DNA of 64,000 nt from Plantactinospora sp040120695 (GCF_040120695.1 NZ_JBEEAC010000008.1:62001-126000), one strand, 5' to 3'; counted from the stretch's first letter, positions 8,230 through 17,178 are shown. Numbers and translations: made by a program. Notes: a model not told the origin generated them from the sequence alone.

Positions 8230-9252
8230 TCAGTTCGAGCCGGCGTCGCCGACCGTGCCGGGGCTGGCCGGGACGCGGCCATCCGGCGCCGGCCCGGTAC
8301 CGTCGGCCGCCGGGACAGCTCCGTCGGGCGCCGGAACCCTCCCGTCGACTGCCGGAACGGTACCGCCGGCCGCCGGGACGGTGCCGTCGGGTGCCGGGAC
8401 GGTGCCGTCGGGTGCCGGGACGGTGCCGTCGGGTGCCGGGACGGTGCCGTCGGGTGCCGGGACGGTGCCGTCGGGTGCCGGGACGGTGCCGTCGGGTGCG
8501 GTGGCGGCGACCGGGTCGACGACGGGGGCGGCCGGCTCGTTCTGCTGCTCGGAGAGGGTCCGCCAGGCCGCCTCGGCGGCCCGCTGCTCCGCCTCCTTCT
8601 TGCTGCGGCCGTCGGCACCGCCGTACTTCCGGCCGGCCACCACCACCCAGGCGGTGAAGGTCTTGGCGTGGTCGGGCCCGGCCTCGTCGATCCGGTACTC
8701 GGGGACGCCGAGTCCCAGCGCGGCGGTCAGCTCCTGGAGGCTGGTCTTCCAGTCCAGCGCGGCCCCCCGTCCGGCCGACTCCGCCATCAGCGGGTCGAAC
8801 AGCCGGTGGATGACGATGGCGACGGTGTCCAGGCCGTACTGGAGGTAGATCGCGCCGAGCAGCGCCTCCAGGGTGTCGGCGAGAATGCTCGCCTTGTCCC
8901 GCCCCCCGGTGCTCTCCTCGCCCTTGCCCAACAGCAGGTACGGCCCGAGTCCGGCCGGGCCGAGCCGCCGGGCGACATCGGCCAGCGCCCGCATGTTGAC
9001 CACGCTGGCCCGCAGCTTCGCCAGCTGCCCCTCGGGCAGGTCGGGATGGTTGTGGAACAACGCGGTGGTGATCACCACGCCGAGCACCGAGTCGCCGAGG
9101 AACTCCAGCCGTTCGTTGGTCGGCAGGCCGCCGTTCTCGTACGCGAACGACCGGTGCGTGAGGGCCCGCTCCAGCAGGTCCGGGTCGAGAGCGACCCCGA
9201 ACGCCGCCTCCAGGTGGGTGATCGGCGGCCGTCGCCGCTTGTCCTTGGTCAT
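8230..9252 (-). CDS. rnc: Ribonuclease III with an added heptapeptide-repeat tail
   Basis: RNase III cleaves double-stranded RNA in rRNA and mRNA processing. From the ATG at 9252 the protein has 340 residues. The signature NERLEFLGDSVLG (46-58) supplies catalytic Glu50 and Asp54, and DTLEALLGAIY carries further active-site acids. The dsRNA-binding domain starts near DWKTSLQEL and ends about residue 240. After it come about 90 extra residues made of twelve heptads of the APDGTVP type, not part of the usual ~230-250-residue enzyme. The GTG at 9270 is rejected because GAGGAG sits correctly before the ATG at 9252. Confidence 0.96.
   Translation of the reverse strand: MTKDKRRRPPITHLEAAFGVALDPDLLERALTHRSFAYENGGLPTNERLEFLGDSVLGVVITTALFHNHPDLPEGQLAKLRASVVNMRALADVARRLGPAGLGPYLLLGKGEESTGGRDKASILADTLEALLGAIYLQYGLDTVAIVIHRLFDPLMAESAGRGAALDWKTSLQELTAALGLGVPEYRIDEAGPDHAKTFTAWVVVAGRKYGGADGRSKKEAEQRAAEAAWRTLSEQQNEPAAPVVDPVAATAPDGTVPAPDGTVPAPDGTVPAPDGTVPAPDGTVPAPDGTVPAAGGTVPAVDGRVPAPDGAVPAADGTGPAPDGRVPASPGTVGDAGSN
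8249..8506 (-). repeat. 21-base tandem repeat encoding the RNase III C-terminal tail
   Basis: Five perfect 21-base copies start at 8381, 8402, 8423, 8444 and 8465 (GTGCCGTCGGGTGCCGGGAC plus G on the plus strand), with a partial copy at 8486. Degenerate copies continue to about 8249. Each unit encodes one heptapeptide (APDGTVP and variants). The perfect block lies next to the enzyme domain and the diverged copies at the terminus, so growth appears to be recent and directional. Confidence 0.9.
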
Positions 9253-9433
9253 GCCGTCTCCTCGCTTCACCCGCCACCGCCACGACCCAGGCGGCTCGGC
9301 TGGCTGATTCGCTCTCTACGCTCGCCCACAGCGTCTCCCCCGCTCGTCCACAGCGTCTGTCCCGCCCACCGGTGGACGTGCCGGGGCCGGGGTCGGGACC
9401 GGGGTTCGGCCCTGCGCAGGCTCGTGTCTGCAC

Positions 9434-10510
9434 TCATGCCGGCACTCCGGTGCCGGTGGCCCGACCGACCACCGCGGACCCGACGAGCAGCGCGGACACC
9501 GCCGGGATGGTGTGGCGGCGGTGCAGGTGGGCGGCGAGTGCGATGCCCGAGGCGACGTCCTCGCCCCGGGCCGCGCCGTGGCAGACCACCACCGCGCCGG
9601 AGACCCCGAGCAGGGTGGCGGCGCGCGGCGGGCCGCCGCTGGCGGGCGGGCCACCGGCCATCGCGTACGCGCCCTCGATCCCTTTGAGCAGGACGTTTCC
9701 GGTGAACCCGTCGGTGACCACGACGTCGGCGCGGTTGCCGAACGCCACGTCGTAACCCTCGACCAGACCCACGTAGCGGGCACCGGGCGGCAGATCCTGC
9801 GCGGCCAGGGCCGGGTCGGCGGCCCGGCGGATCCGGTCGCCCTTGCCCGGCTCGGTACCGATGGAGAGCAGGCCGACCCGGGGCTGCGGCACCCGGTGGG
9901 TGACCGCCGCGTAGGCGGCACCGAGGACGGCGTGCCGGGCCAGGGTGCCCGGCCCGGCCTCCAGGGAGCCGCCGACGTCGAGCAGGACCACCGGACCGTC
10001 CAGGGCGGGCAGGGTGGCGACCAGCGCCGGTCGGCGTACGCCGGGCCAGCGGCCGAAGCCGAGCACCGCGGCCGTGACGGTCGCGCCGGTCGCACCGGCC
10101 GAGACCACCGCGTCGGCCGCACCCTCGGCCACGGCCGACACCGCGGCCTGGATGGTGTTGTCGGAGCGGACGGTCGCGGCCGGGTCTCCGTTCATCGCGG
10201 CAACGTCCCGGACCGCCCGCACGGCGACCCGGGACCGCTCGGCGGGGCGGAGCACGGCGATCAGCCCGTCGGCGACCTCGGCGGGGCCGACGAGCAGGAG
10301 GTGAAGGTCAGGATCAGCGCGGAACGCCCGCAGAGCGCCGTCAACCACGACGGCGGGAGCTTCGTCCCCGCCGAGGAGGTCGACGGCGATCCGCACGGTG
10401 CCCGGCTCCACGGGTACGCCGGCCGTCCAGGGGCGGTCGGCGGCGGGAGCCGGTGCACCGGGCAATCGCCGGGGCGGGTGCGCCGTCCGACCGGAGGTCG
10501 GTGGCGTCAC
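9434..10510 (-). CDS. plsX: Phosphate acyltransferase PlsX
   Basis: PlsX makes acyl-phosphate from acyl-ACP, the first step of phospholipid synthesis via PlsX/PlsY. The 358-residue ORF carries the PlsX signatures VRIAVDLLGGDEAP (canonical AxDxMGGDxAP), SAGATGA, and DGFTGNVLLKGIEG. The first ~38 residues (Pro/Arg-rich) precede the conserved start of the fold, so the true start may lie closer to VRIAVDLLGG; no ribosome-binding site decides it. It sits 15 bases after rpmF in the order DUF177-rpmF-plsX-rnc, a widespread bacterial cluster. Confidence 0.93.
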   Translation of the reverse strand: MTPPTSGRTAHPPRRLPGAPAPAADRPWTAGVPVEPGTVRIAVDLLGGDEAPAVVVDGALRAFRADPDLHLLLVGPAEVADGLIAVLRPAERSRVAVRAVRDVAAMNGDPAATVRSDNTIQAAVSAVAEGAADAVVSAGATGATVTAAVLGFGRWPGVRRPALVATLPALDGPVVLLDVGGSLEAGPGTLARHAVLGAAYAAVTHRVPQPRVGLLSIGTEPGKGDRIRRAADPALAAQDLPPGARYVGLVEGYDVAFGNRADVVVTDGFTGNVLLKGIEGAYAMAGGPPASGGPPRAATLLGVSGAVVVCHGAARGEDVASGIALAAHLHRRHTIPAVSALLVGSAVVGRATGTGVPA

Positions 10511-10525
10511 TCGGTGTCCAGCAGG

Positions 10526-10699
10526 TCAGACCTCGATGACCTGGCGGCCGTTGTAGGTGCCACAGACGCTGCAGGCCGCGTGCGGCAGCTTCGGCGACTT
10601 GCACTGCGGGCAGGCCACGGTCGCGACCGCCGTGGTCTTCCACTGCGCCCGGCGGGACCGGGTGTTGCTGCGCGACATCTTGCGCTTGGGGACGGCCAC
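10526..10699 (-). CDS. rpmF: 50S ribosomal protein L32
   Basis: This 57-residue protein begins MAVPKRKMSRSNTRSRRAQW and contains CPQC (Cys30, Cys33) and CSVC (Cys43, Cys46), so it is the zinc-binding form of L32. Actinomycetes often carry a second, zinc-free paralogue used under zinc limitation; none is in this window. The start is GTG at 10699, with AGTAGGAA upstream. It lies 8 bases after the DUF177 gene, the usual arrangement. Confidence 0.96.
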   Translation of the reverse strand: MAVPKRKMSRSNTRSRRAQWKTTAVATVACPQCKSPKLPHAACSVCGTYNGRQVIEV

Positions 10700-10707
10700 G
10701 GTTCTTC

Positions 10708-11271
10708 CTACTCCTCTTGACGGGTCAGTTGCGACAGGCCCGCCCAGCGCGGGTCGACCAGCTGGTGGCTGTGCTCAGCCGGCAGCTCGTCCCGATGTAC
10801 CCCGCACTCGGGGCACAGTCCTGGGCAGTCCTCCCGGCACACCGGGTTGGTCGGCAGTGCGAGCACCACCGCGTCCCGCAGTGCCGGTTCCAGGTCGATC
10901 AGGTCGCCCTGCATCCGGCCCACCTCGTCCTCTTCGGTGGTCTCGTCCGTGGTGCTGTGCTCGTAGGCGTACAGCTCCTGGATCGGGACGACCAGCGAGT
11001 CCGTGATCCGGCGCAGGCAACGGCCACACTCGCCCTCGATCGGACCGGTGACGGTCCCCGAGACGAGTACGCCCTCGGACACCGACTCGAGCCTCAGGTC
11101 GAGGTTCAGGTCGGCGCCCTCCGGCACGCCGATCAGCTCCACGCCGAGGTCCGCCGGTGCCGCCACCGTCCGATTGACCGTACGCAACACTCCAGGTCGG
11201 CGCGGCAGCTCCCTCGTGTCGAGGACCAGCGGCGACCTGGGGTTGAGATGGGTCGGCAGATGTTTGGGCAT
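10708..11271 (-). CDS. YceD-family (DUF177) protein
   Basis: DUF177/YceD proteins are encoded next to rpmF in most bacteria and have been linked to 23S rRNA maturation. The 187-residue product has the typical LVLDTRELPRRPG start, GECGRCLRRI in the middle and CPGLCPECGVH near residue 150, giving two Cys pairs suited to metal binding. The C-terminus (PRWAGLSQL) is the usual ending. ATG at 11271. Confidence 0.93.
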   Translation of the reverse strand: MPKHLPTHLNPRSPLVLDTRELPRRPGVLRTVNRTVAAPADLGVELIGVPEGADLNLDLRLESVSEGVLVSGTVTGPIEGECGRCLRRITDSLVVPIQELYAYEHSTTDETTEEDEVGRMQGDLIDLEPALRDAVVLALPTNPVCREDCPGLCPECGVHRDELPAEHSHQLVDPRWAGLSQLTRQEE

Positions 11272-11428
11272 AGTCAGACTCCGGCCTGTGCGAGGCCGAC
11301 GTAACAGGTTACCTGAGCAGCGGGCTTAGCGTCGAACCGGGGCGAGTCGGCCGGCCTCGACGGTACCGGTCGCGCCCGGTCGGCGCTCCGGATCGCTGCC
11401 TGGACGGGCGGCGATCCGGACAGTGCGC

Positions 11429-11926
11429 TCAGAACGGCAGGGGACGCTCGTTCTCCTCTCCGCCGAATGTGCCGATCTCCCGCAGCGCGTGCATCTTGTC
11501 CCGCCCGCGCTCGATGGAGGCAAGCGCCCGGGTCAGGAACTGCTCGAAGTTGGCCAGCGCGGTGTCGACGTAGTCGTCGACCTCCTCGCGGAGCCGCTGG
11601 GCCTCGGCCCGGGCCTCCGCGATGATCCGGGCGCCCTCGTGCTCGGCGGAGACGGTGATCTCGTTGACCGAGACCAGCCGGGCGTGCTCCGCCTCGCCCT
11701 CGCTGATGATCCGGTCCGCCTCGCGCTTTCCGGCGTCCATGATCTTGTCGCGCTCTTCCAGCAGCGCCGCCGCCCGGCGCAGTTCGACAGGCAGCTCGAC
11801 GCGCAGTTCCTCAAGTGCGCCGATCATCTCGGCGCGGTCGACCATGGCGTTGTTGCGGGACATCGGGACGGATCGCGCCGTCTCCACCATGCCGATGATC
11901 TCGTCTATGCGATCGAGCGGGTCCAC
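11429..11926 (-). CDS. DivIVA-like coiled-coil protein (Rv2927c-type)
   Basis: From GTG at 11926 this is a 165-residue acidic coiled coil: VDPLDRIDEIIGMVETARSV, an RAEMIGALEELR segment, then uninterrupted Glu/Arg/Ala heptads (about residues 55-150). It corresponds to the conserved protein found at this position in mycobacteria (Rv2927c), often mislabelled as an ATP synthase b-like subunit. GAGTGAGG lies 5 bases before the GTG, whereas the upstream ATG at 11965 has no ribosome-binding site. A role in polar growth or membrane scaffolding is inferred from DivIVA similarity only. Confidence 0.8.
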   Translation of the reverse strand: MDPLDRIDEIIGMVETARSVPMSRNNAMVDRAEMIGALEELRVELPVELRRAAALLEERDKIMDAGKREADRIISEGEAEHARLVSVNEITVSAEHEGARIIAEARAEAQRLREEVDDYVDTALANFEQFLTRALASIERGRDKMHALREIGTFGGEENERPLPF

Positions 11927-12179
11927 CGGTACCTCACTCCCGTCGTTACTTCGGTCGACATACATGATGGGGCGTCGGACCGGATTACTGCTCAACCAAT
12001 GATGCGGTGCGGCCCGTACCCGATCGGCTATCGCCCGGGGACCGGCGCGTCGCAGGTGGCCCGAGCTGGAGCGGGAGCGCCGCTGGTCACCGGTTCGGCG
12101 GTTCGGCGGCGACCACCGGACGGCAGACCGGCGCCGACCGGCCACCGGAGCGGACCGGTGGGCCGGAGGCGTCGAGCGG

Positions 12180-12665
12180 TCAGGAGCCGGGACGGTGCAG
12201 CCGCTCCCGCAGCCGCTCGCGGACCACGTCGGGTACGTGCGGCGAGACGTCGCCGCCCCACTTCGCCACGTCCTTGACCAGACTCGACGACAGGAACGAG
12301 TGCAGCGGGCTGGTGGGCATGAACAGCGTCTCCACACCGGCCAGCCCGATGTTCATCTGGGCCATCTGCAGCTCGTAGTCGAAGTCGCTGACCGCGCGCA
12401 GTCCGCGTACCACGACGGCGGCCCGCTGGGTCCGGCAGAAGTCGACCAGCAGGCCCTGGAACGACTCCACCCGCACGTTGTCGTAGGAGCCGGTCACCTC
12501 GCGGAGCATCTCGATCCGCTCGTCGACGGTGAACAGCCCGCGCTTCGACTCGTTGATCAGCACGCCGACGATCACCTCGTCGAAGAGCCGGCTCGCCCGG
12601 CCGATGATGTCGAGGTGACCGTTGGTGACCGGATCGAAGGAGCCGGGACAGACCGCACGTCTCAC
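12180..12665 (-). CDS. coaD: Phosphopantetheine adenylyltransferase
   Basis: CoaD transfers AMP to 4'-phosphopantetheine, the penultimate step of coenzyme A synthesis. The 161-residue protein has the nucleotidyltransferase motif CPGSFDPVTNGHLDII (TxGH at residues 15-18), VVRGLRAVSDFDYE for pantetheine binding, and FLSSSLVK in place of the usual ISSTxVR. GTG at 12665 overlaps the rsmD stop by four bases, so the two are translationally coupled. Confidence 0.96.
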   Translation of the reverse strand: MRRAVCPGSFDPVTNGHLDIIGRASRLFDEVIVGVLINESKRGLFTVDERIEMLREVTGSYDNVRVESFQGLLVDFCRTQRAAVVVRGLRAVSDFDYELQMAQMNIGLAGVETLFMPTSPLHSFLSSSLVKDVAKWGGDVSPHVPDVVRERLRERLHRPGS

Positions 12666-13243
12666 GATCGGCGACCGTACCAAAGAGTGGTCTCGCCGTA
12701 GCGGCGGCTGCGCTGCGCGGTGATCCCTGGCACCCAGTCGACCGGTCCGGTCCGGGTGGACCGCTCGATCACCAGCAGGGCCTCCGGGGCCAGCCAGCCC
12801 TGGTCGCGCAGCGCGGCCTGCACCGCCGCCAGCTCCGAATCCGGTACCGAGTACGGCGGGTCGGCGAAGACCACGTCGTAGGGGCCACCCTCGGGCGGGG
12901 TACCGAGCACCTGGGCGACCTTGCCGGTGACGAGCCGGGCGGTGCCGGCCACCGGGCTGGCCGGAGTCGACCGCAGCGTGCCGAGGTTCTCCCGGATGGT
13001 CCGGGCGGCCCGGGGATCGGACTCGACAAGCAACACCTGCGCGGCACCCCGGGACAGCGCCTCCAGCCCGACCGCGCCGGAGCCGGCGTAGAGGTCGACG
13101 AAACGCGCCCCCGCCAGCTCGGTGGCCGACTCGATCGCGCTGAACAGCGCCTCCCGGACCCGGTCGCTGGTCGGCCGGGTCCGCCCGCCGGGCGGGGCGG
13201 CGATGCGGCGCCCGCCGAGCACACCCGCCACGATCCGGGTCAT
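12662..13243 (-). CDS. rsmD: 16S rRNA (guanine966-N2)-methyltransferase RsmD
   Basis: RsmD methylates G966 of 16S rRNA. The 193-residue protein starts MTRIVAGVLGGRRIAAPPG, has the SAM-binding loop VDLYAGSGAVGLEALSRGA and the catalytic FADPPY motif. ATG at 13243 is preceded by GGGAGG; an upstream ATG at 13264 would add seven residues without a ribosome-binding site. The rsmD-coaD pair is conserved across bacteria. Confidence 0.95.
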   Translation of the reverse strand: MTRIVAGVLGGRRIAAPPGGRTRPTSDRVREALFSAIESATELAGARFVDLYAGSGAVGLEALSRGAAQVLLVESDPRAARTIRENLGTLRSTPASPVAGTARLVTGKVAQVLGTPPEGGPYDVVFADPPYSVPDSELAAVQAALRDQGWLAPEALLVIERSTRTGPVDWVPGITAQRSRRYGETTLWYGRRS

Positions 13244-13618
13244 CCCGACGCCTCCCGCATGCACGCCATCTGCATGACAGCGACGCTACGCGACCCGTCG
13301 TTCGTGCCTGTTCGGGCGGGTCACGACGCACTTCGGACGAGCGGCAACGGACAAACAGGCACGGCGTGCACACCGAGTGAAATAGGTTCACTACCGCCCG
13401 TAAATCAATAATCTCGAATTGACAACATCATCGTTAGGGAACCCTGAAGGGTGTTCCTGTACCACGCCAATCGCTAATGTCGTGCGCTGTGTCGGCTGCG
13501 CCTTGCCGGCCTACGACGTCGGGGAGGCAACTCCCGCAGGCAGAGCGCCACCCCATGGCACCCCCGCTCGCCTCCCACCCGCGTCGTACCGTGACGCCCT
13601 CATCTCTCAGGAGTACGC
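13244..13618. other. Divergent region between rsmD and the surface-protein gene
   Basis: This 375-base gap is less GC-rich than its surroundings around 13378-13450. It holds a 5-bp inverted repeat GTGAA-ATAGG-TTCAC (13377-13391), a TTGACA box at 13419-13424 without a good -10, and an imperfect palindrome GGAAC...GTTCC (13438-13457). These are plausible control sites for the surface protein, but no regulator is identified. A 67-codon ORF starting at 13419 lacks a ribosome-binding site and is not called. Confidence 0.4.
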
Positions 13619-14749
13619 GTGATCCGTCCTAAGCTGCCGCTCCGGCGGCCGCTCGCCATCCTCGGGGCCGCCTTCCTCGGCATGACCGCGGCGCTAGCTG
13701 TCGCCGCCCCCGCGAGCGCCCATCACAGCGAGGTCAAGGTCGCGGGTGTGTGCAACACCACCACCGGCGAATGGGACGTCACCTGGACCGTCCGCAGCGT
13801 CGCCCCGCGCGGAGTCCAGAAGTTCAAGTTCGCCAAGGTCGAGGCCCAGAAGTTCGTCGGTGCTACCTCGTCCGAGCTCACCATCCCGGGCATCGAGGTC
13901 ACCCAGGGCAAGAACTACCCGTACGAGGTGAACAAGAACCTCGAGTTCAAGCAGAGCCTTCCCGGCGAGACCACCGGTGTCGCCATGCGGATGAAGGCGA
14001 AGTGGGACAACAAGTACGAGGAAAACAAGTGGGCCGGCGCCCAGGTCACGTTCGCGGGCACCTGTGAGAAGGAGCAGGAGGAGCCCCCGGCCACCCCGAA
14101 CCCGGCTGCCACCGTCGCCTCCGAGTGCGACGGCAGCGTCGTGGTCAGGCTCCAGAACGGTCCTAACGCGACCGCGCCCGCCAAGTTCACCGTCAAGGGC
14201 ACCGAGGGCTTCGAGGAGAAGGTCACCGTCGCCGCCGGCGAGGAGAAGTCGGTAACGGTGCCGGCGGCCAACGCGGGCAAGATCACGGTGACCGAGGAGG
14301 GCCAGAAGGAGCCCCTCTACAAGGACACCCCGCCGGCGGCCGAGGACTGCGTCGAGCCCGGTGAGCCGGCCCTGAGCTACGCCATGACCTGTGACGAGTT
14401 CCTCTTCGAGATCGACAACCCGGAGGATGGCAAGTCCTTCACCGTGACGCTGACCCCGAACAAGGGCGAGGCGAAGACCGTCACCGTCGAGCCGGGCAAG
14501 GTCGAGACCGTCTCGTTCCCGGCGGAGGAGGGGCTGACCGTCACGCCCAGCATCGACGGCCAGGAGGGCAAGCCGCTCGCCTGGGAGAAGCCGGAGGACT
14601 GCGAGAACGGTGGTGGCGGTGGCGAGGGTGAGCTGCCGCTGACCGGTGCCGCTGCCGGTGGCATCGCGGCCGGTGCCGTGCTGCTGCTCGTCGCCGGTGT
14701 GGTGCTCTACTTCGTGGCTCGCCGCCGTCGGGTGACCTTCACCGCCTGA
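13619..14749 (+). CDS. Secreted, sortase-anchored surface protein (LPLTG)
   Basis: The 376-residue protein has a signal peptide (about 1-35: RRPLAILGAAFLGMTAALAVAAPASA, cleavage before HHSEV), a Lys/Glu-rich ectodomain with two or three beta-rich modules (each followed by a Cys near CEKEQEE, CVEPGEP and DCENG), a Gly/Glu spacer, the sortase motif LPLTG, a hydrophobic segment and a basic tail RRRR. This is the complete architecture of a cell-wall-anchored protein. The ligand is unknown. GTG at 13619 has CAGGAG upstream. It sits between rsmD and recG, which are close together in mycobacteria, so it looks like an insertion into core order. Confidence 0.85.
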   Translation: MIRPKLPLRRPLAILGAAFLGMTAALAVAAPASAHHSEVKVAGVCNTTTGEWDVTWTVRSVAPRGVQKFKFAKVEAQKFVGATSSELTIPGIEVTQGKNYPYEVNKNLEFKQSLPGETTGVAMRMKAKWDNKYEENKWAGAQVTFAGTCEKEQEEPPATPNPAATVASECDGSVVVRLQNGPNATAPAKFTVKGTEGFEEKVTVAAGEEKSVTVPAANAGKITVTEEGQKEPLYKDTPPAAEDCVEPGEPALSYAMTCDEFLFEIDNPEDGKSFTVTLTPNKGEAKTVTVEPGKVETVSFPAEEGLTVTPSIDGQEGKPLAWEKPEDCENGGGGGEGELPLTGAAAGGIAAGAVLLLVAGVVLYFVARRRRVTFTA

Positions 14750-14781
14750 TCGGGAGCGACCGCAGCAACTGAACCAACCGC

Positions 14782-14821
14782 CTGAGGGCGCGTCGACCGG
14801 AAATGGTCGACGCGCCCTCAG
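14782..14821. terminator. Perfect 17-bp bidirectional terminator
   Basis: CTGAGGGCGCGTCGACC (14782-14798) and GGTCGACGCGCCCTCAG (14805-14821) pair perfectly around a GGAAAT loop. It lies between the convergent surface-protein gene and recG and can serve both. Confidence 0.9.
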
Positions 14822-14846
14822 CGTCTTTCCGGCGTACGCCGCGGCG

Positions 14847-17090
14847 TCATCCCTTCTCCAGGTACTCCGCGCGCTCCTCGTCGACCAGGGCGGCGACCGA
14901 GGCGGCCAGCGCCGGATGCCGGTCCAGCTCCGGATCCTCCTCGACCAGGGCGATCGCCTCGACCCGGGCGTCCCCGATCAGCGTGGCGTCCTTGAGCAGC
15001 GAGAGCAGCCGCAGGTGCGAGCGCCGCCCCGACTGGGTCGCCCCGAGCACGTCTCCCTCCCGGCGCTGCTCCAGGTCGAGTTCGGCCAGCCGGAACCCGT
15101 CGGTGGTGGAGGCGACCGCATCGAGCCGCTCCCGGGCCGGCGTACCCTCGACGGCCTCGGTGACCAGCAGGCAGAGCCCGGCGGCCGAACCCCGGCCGAC
15201 CCGGCCCCGCAACTGGTGCAGTTGGGAGACGCCGAACCGGTCCGCGTCGAGCACGATCATCACGGTGGCGTTCGGCACGTCGACGCCGACCTCGATCACC
15301 GTGGTCGCCACCAGCACGTCGAGCTCACCGGCGGCGAAGGTCCGCATCACCGAGTCCTTCTCGTCGGCCGGCAGCCGGCCGTGCAGTACGCCGATCCGCA
15401 GCCCGTGCAGCGGACCCTCGGCGAGCAGCGGTGCCACCTCGGTCACCGCCAGCGGGGGACGCCGGCCGTCCTCGCCGACCGCGCCGACCTCCTCAGCGGT
15501 CGCCGCCTGGTCACCGATGCGCGGGCAGACCACGTACGCCTGGTGGCCGGCGGCCACCTCCTCGCGCAACCGGCGCCAGGCCCGGTCCAGGTACGCCGGC
15601 TTCTCCGCCGCCGGTACGACGTGCGAGGCGATCGGCGACCGGCCGCGCGGCAACTGGGAGAGGGTGGAGATCTCCAGGTCGCCGTAGACGGTCATCGCCA
15701 CGGTGCGCGGGATGGGTGTCGCGGTCATCACCAGCACGTGCGGCGGCTGCTCGGCCTTGGCCCGCAGCGCGTCCCGCTGCTCGACCCCGAACCGGTGCTG
15801 CTCGTCCACCACCACCAGGCCGAGGTCGGCGAAGTCGACGCCCTCGTAGAGCAGGGCGTGGGTGCCGACCACGATGCCGGCCTCCCCGGCGGCGACGCTC
15901 TCCAGGGCACGCCGTCGGGCTGCCGCGCCGAGCGACCCGGTGACCAGGGCCAGCCGGGTGCCGTCCGGGTCACCGTCCAGCTCACCGGCCCGGCCGAGCG
16001 GGCCGAGCAGGTCGAGCATGCCCCGGTAGTGCTGCGCGGCGAGTACCTCGGTCGGGGCCAGCAGCGCGGCCTGGCCGCCCGCGTCGACCACCTGGAGCAT
16101 CGCGCGCAGCGCGCAGACGGTCTTGCCGGAGCCGACCTCGCCCTGGAGCAGCCGGTGCATCGGATGTGCGGTACCCAGGTCCGCGGCGACCTCCTCGCCG
16201 ACCGCGCGCTGCCCGGCGGTCAGCTCGTACGGCAGCCGGGCGTCGAACGCGGTCAGCAGCCCGCCCTCGCGGCGCGGCCGGGGTCGGGCCGGCCAGGCCG
16301 CCGCCCGGCGCTTGCGCTGCACCAGGGTCAGTTGCAGGGCGAACGCCTCGTCCCACTTCAACCGGTGCCGGGCCCGGTACAGCTCCTCCCTGCTCGCCGG
16401 TCGGTGGATCTCGCGCAGCGCGGTGGCCAGCCCGACCAGGTTGCGGGTGGCCCGCAGCGTCGCCGGCAGCGGGTCCTCCGGCGGTGTCACGGTGTCCAGC
16501 ACCACCCGGACACAGCGGGCGATCACCCAGGTCGGCACCGCCGCGGCGGCCGGATAGACCGGGATCAGCGCCCCGGCGAACTCCTCGACCTCGTCGCCCA
16601 GCTCGCCGCCGGCACCGGGCTCGCCGCCGCTGCCATCGCCGAGCAGGACGTACTCCGGTCCGTTGAGCTGGCGCTTGCCCCGGAACTCGGTGACCTTGCC
16701 GGCGAACATGCCCCATCGGCCGGGTTTCAGGTCCCGCTCCCGCCACACCTGGTTGCCGAAGAAGGTGAGCGTCAGTACGCCGCCGGAGCCGTCCCCGACG
16801 GTCACCTCCAGGAGGTTTCCCCGGCGCTGGCGCATCGGCCGGACCGCCGTACGCTGCACCTGGCCGAGCACGGTGACCTGCTCTCCCACCTCCAGCGAGC
16901 GGATGTCGGTGTGCTCGCCCCGCTCGTCGTAGCGGCGGGGGAAGTGGTAGAGCAGGTCGCCGGCGGTGTGCAGGTCGAGGTGGCTGCCAAGGGCCTTCGC
17001 CGCCTTCTCGCCGACCAGCTTGCGCAGCGGCGTCCGCATGTCGGTCAGGGTCGGCTCCGGCCCGGTCGAGGTCGGTCGGTTCGGCGTCAT
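14847..17090 (-). CDS. recG: ATP-dependent DNA helicase RecG
   Basis: RecG remodels stalled replication forks and Holliday junctions. The 747-residue protein has an N-terminal wedge/OB region (LYHFPRRYDERGEHTDI, GEQVTVLGQV), helicase motif I GEVGSGKTVCAL, motif II VVDEQHRFGVEQR, motif III ATPIPRT and motif VI QLRGRVGRG. ATG at 17090 is chosen because GGGGGA precedes it by 5 bases; the longer start at 17135 is unsupported. It follows the DAK2 gene in the same direction, as in mycobacteria. Confidence 0.96.
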   Translation of the reverse strand: MTPNRPTSTGPEPTLTDMRTPLRKLVGEKAAKALGSHLDLHTAGDLLYHFPRRYDERGEHTDIRSLEVGEQVTVLGQVQRTAVRPMRQRRGNLLEVTVGDGSGGVLTLTFFGNQVWRERDLKPGRWGMFAGKVTEFRGKRQLNGPEYVLLGDGSGGEPGAGGELGDEVEEFAGALIPVYPAAAAVPTWVIARCVRVVLDTVTPPEDPLPATLRATRNLVGLATALREIHRPASREELYRARHRLKWDEAFALQLTLVQRKRRAAAWPARPRPRREGGLLTAFDARLPYELTAGQRAVGEEVAADLGTAHPMHRLLQGEVGSGKTVCALRAMLQVVDAGGQAALLAPTEVLAAQHYRGMLDLLGPLGRAGELDGDPDGTRLALVTGSLGAAARRRALESVAAGEAGIVVGTHALLYEGVDFADLGLVVVDEQHRFGVEQRDALRAKAEQPPHVLVMTATPIPRTVAMTVYGDLEISTLSQLPRGRSPIASHVVPAAEKPAYLDRAWRRLREEVAAGHQAYVVCPRIGDQAATAEEVGAVGEDGRRPPLAVTEVAPLLAEGPLHGLRIGVLHGRLPADEKDSVMRTFAAGELDVLVATTVIEVGVDVPNATVMIVLDADRFGVSQLHQLRGRVGRGSAAGLCLLVTEAVEGTPARERLDAVASTTDGFRLAELDLEQRREGDVLGATQSGRRSHLRLLSLLKDATLIGDARVEAIALVEEDPELDRHPALAASVAALVDEERAEYLEKG

Positions 17091-17178
17091 CGATCCCCCA
17101 CGAGCGCTGTCATCCGGCTCTCCACCAGCACCCACCTCCGACGTTTTCCCGCACCCTCGGCCGGCTTCCCGGACAGCC

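Noticed and set aside
8381..8499. Possible CRISPR-like array
   Set aside because: The 21-base copies are contiguous with no spacers and translate as in-frame heptads of RNase III, so this is a coding microsatellite. The same holds for the other arrays: none has unique spacers or adjacent cas genes.
12180..13391. One long 403-codon frame covering coaD and rsmD
   Set aside because: Only its last 161 codons (coaD) have conserved sequence; the rest is the rsmD gene read in the wrong frame.
13419..13622. 67-codon plus-strand ORF before the surface-protein gene
   Set aside because: No ribosome-binding site, unusual composition and overlap with the upstream control region of the real gene at 13619.
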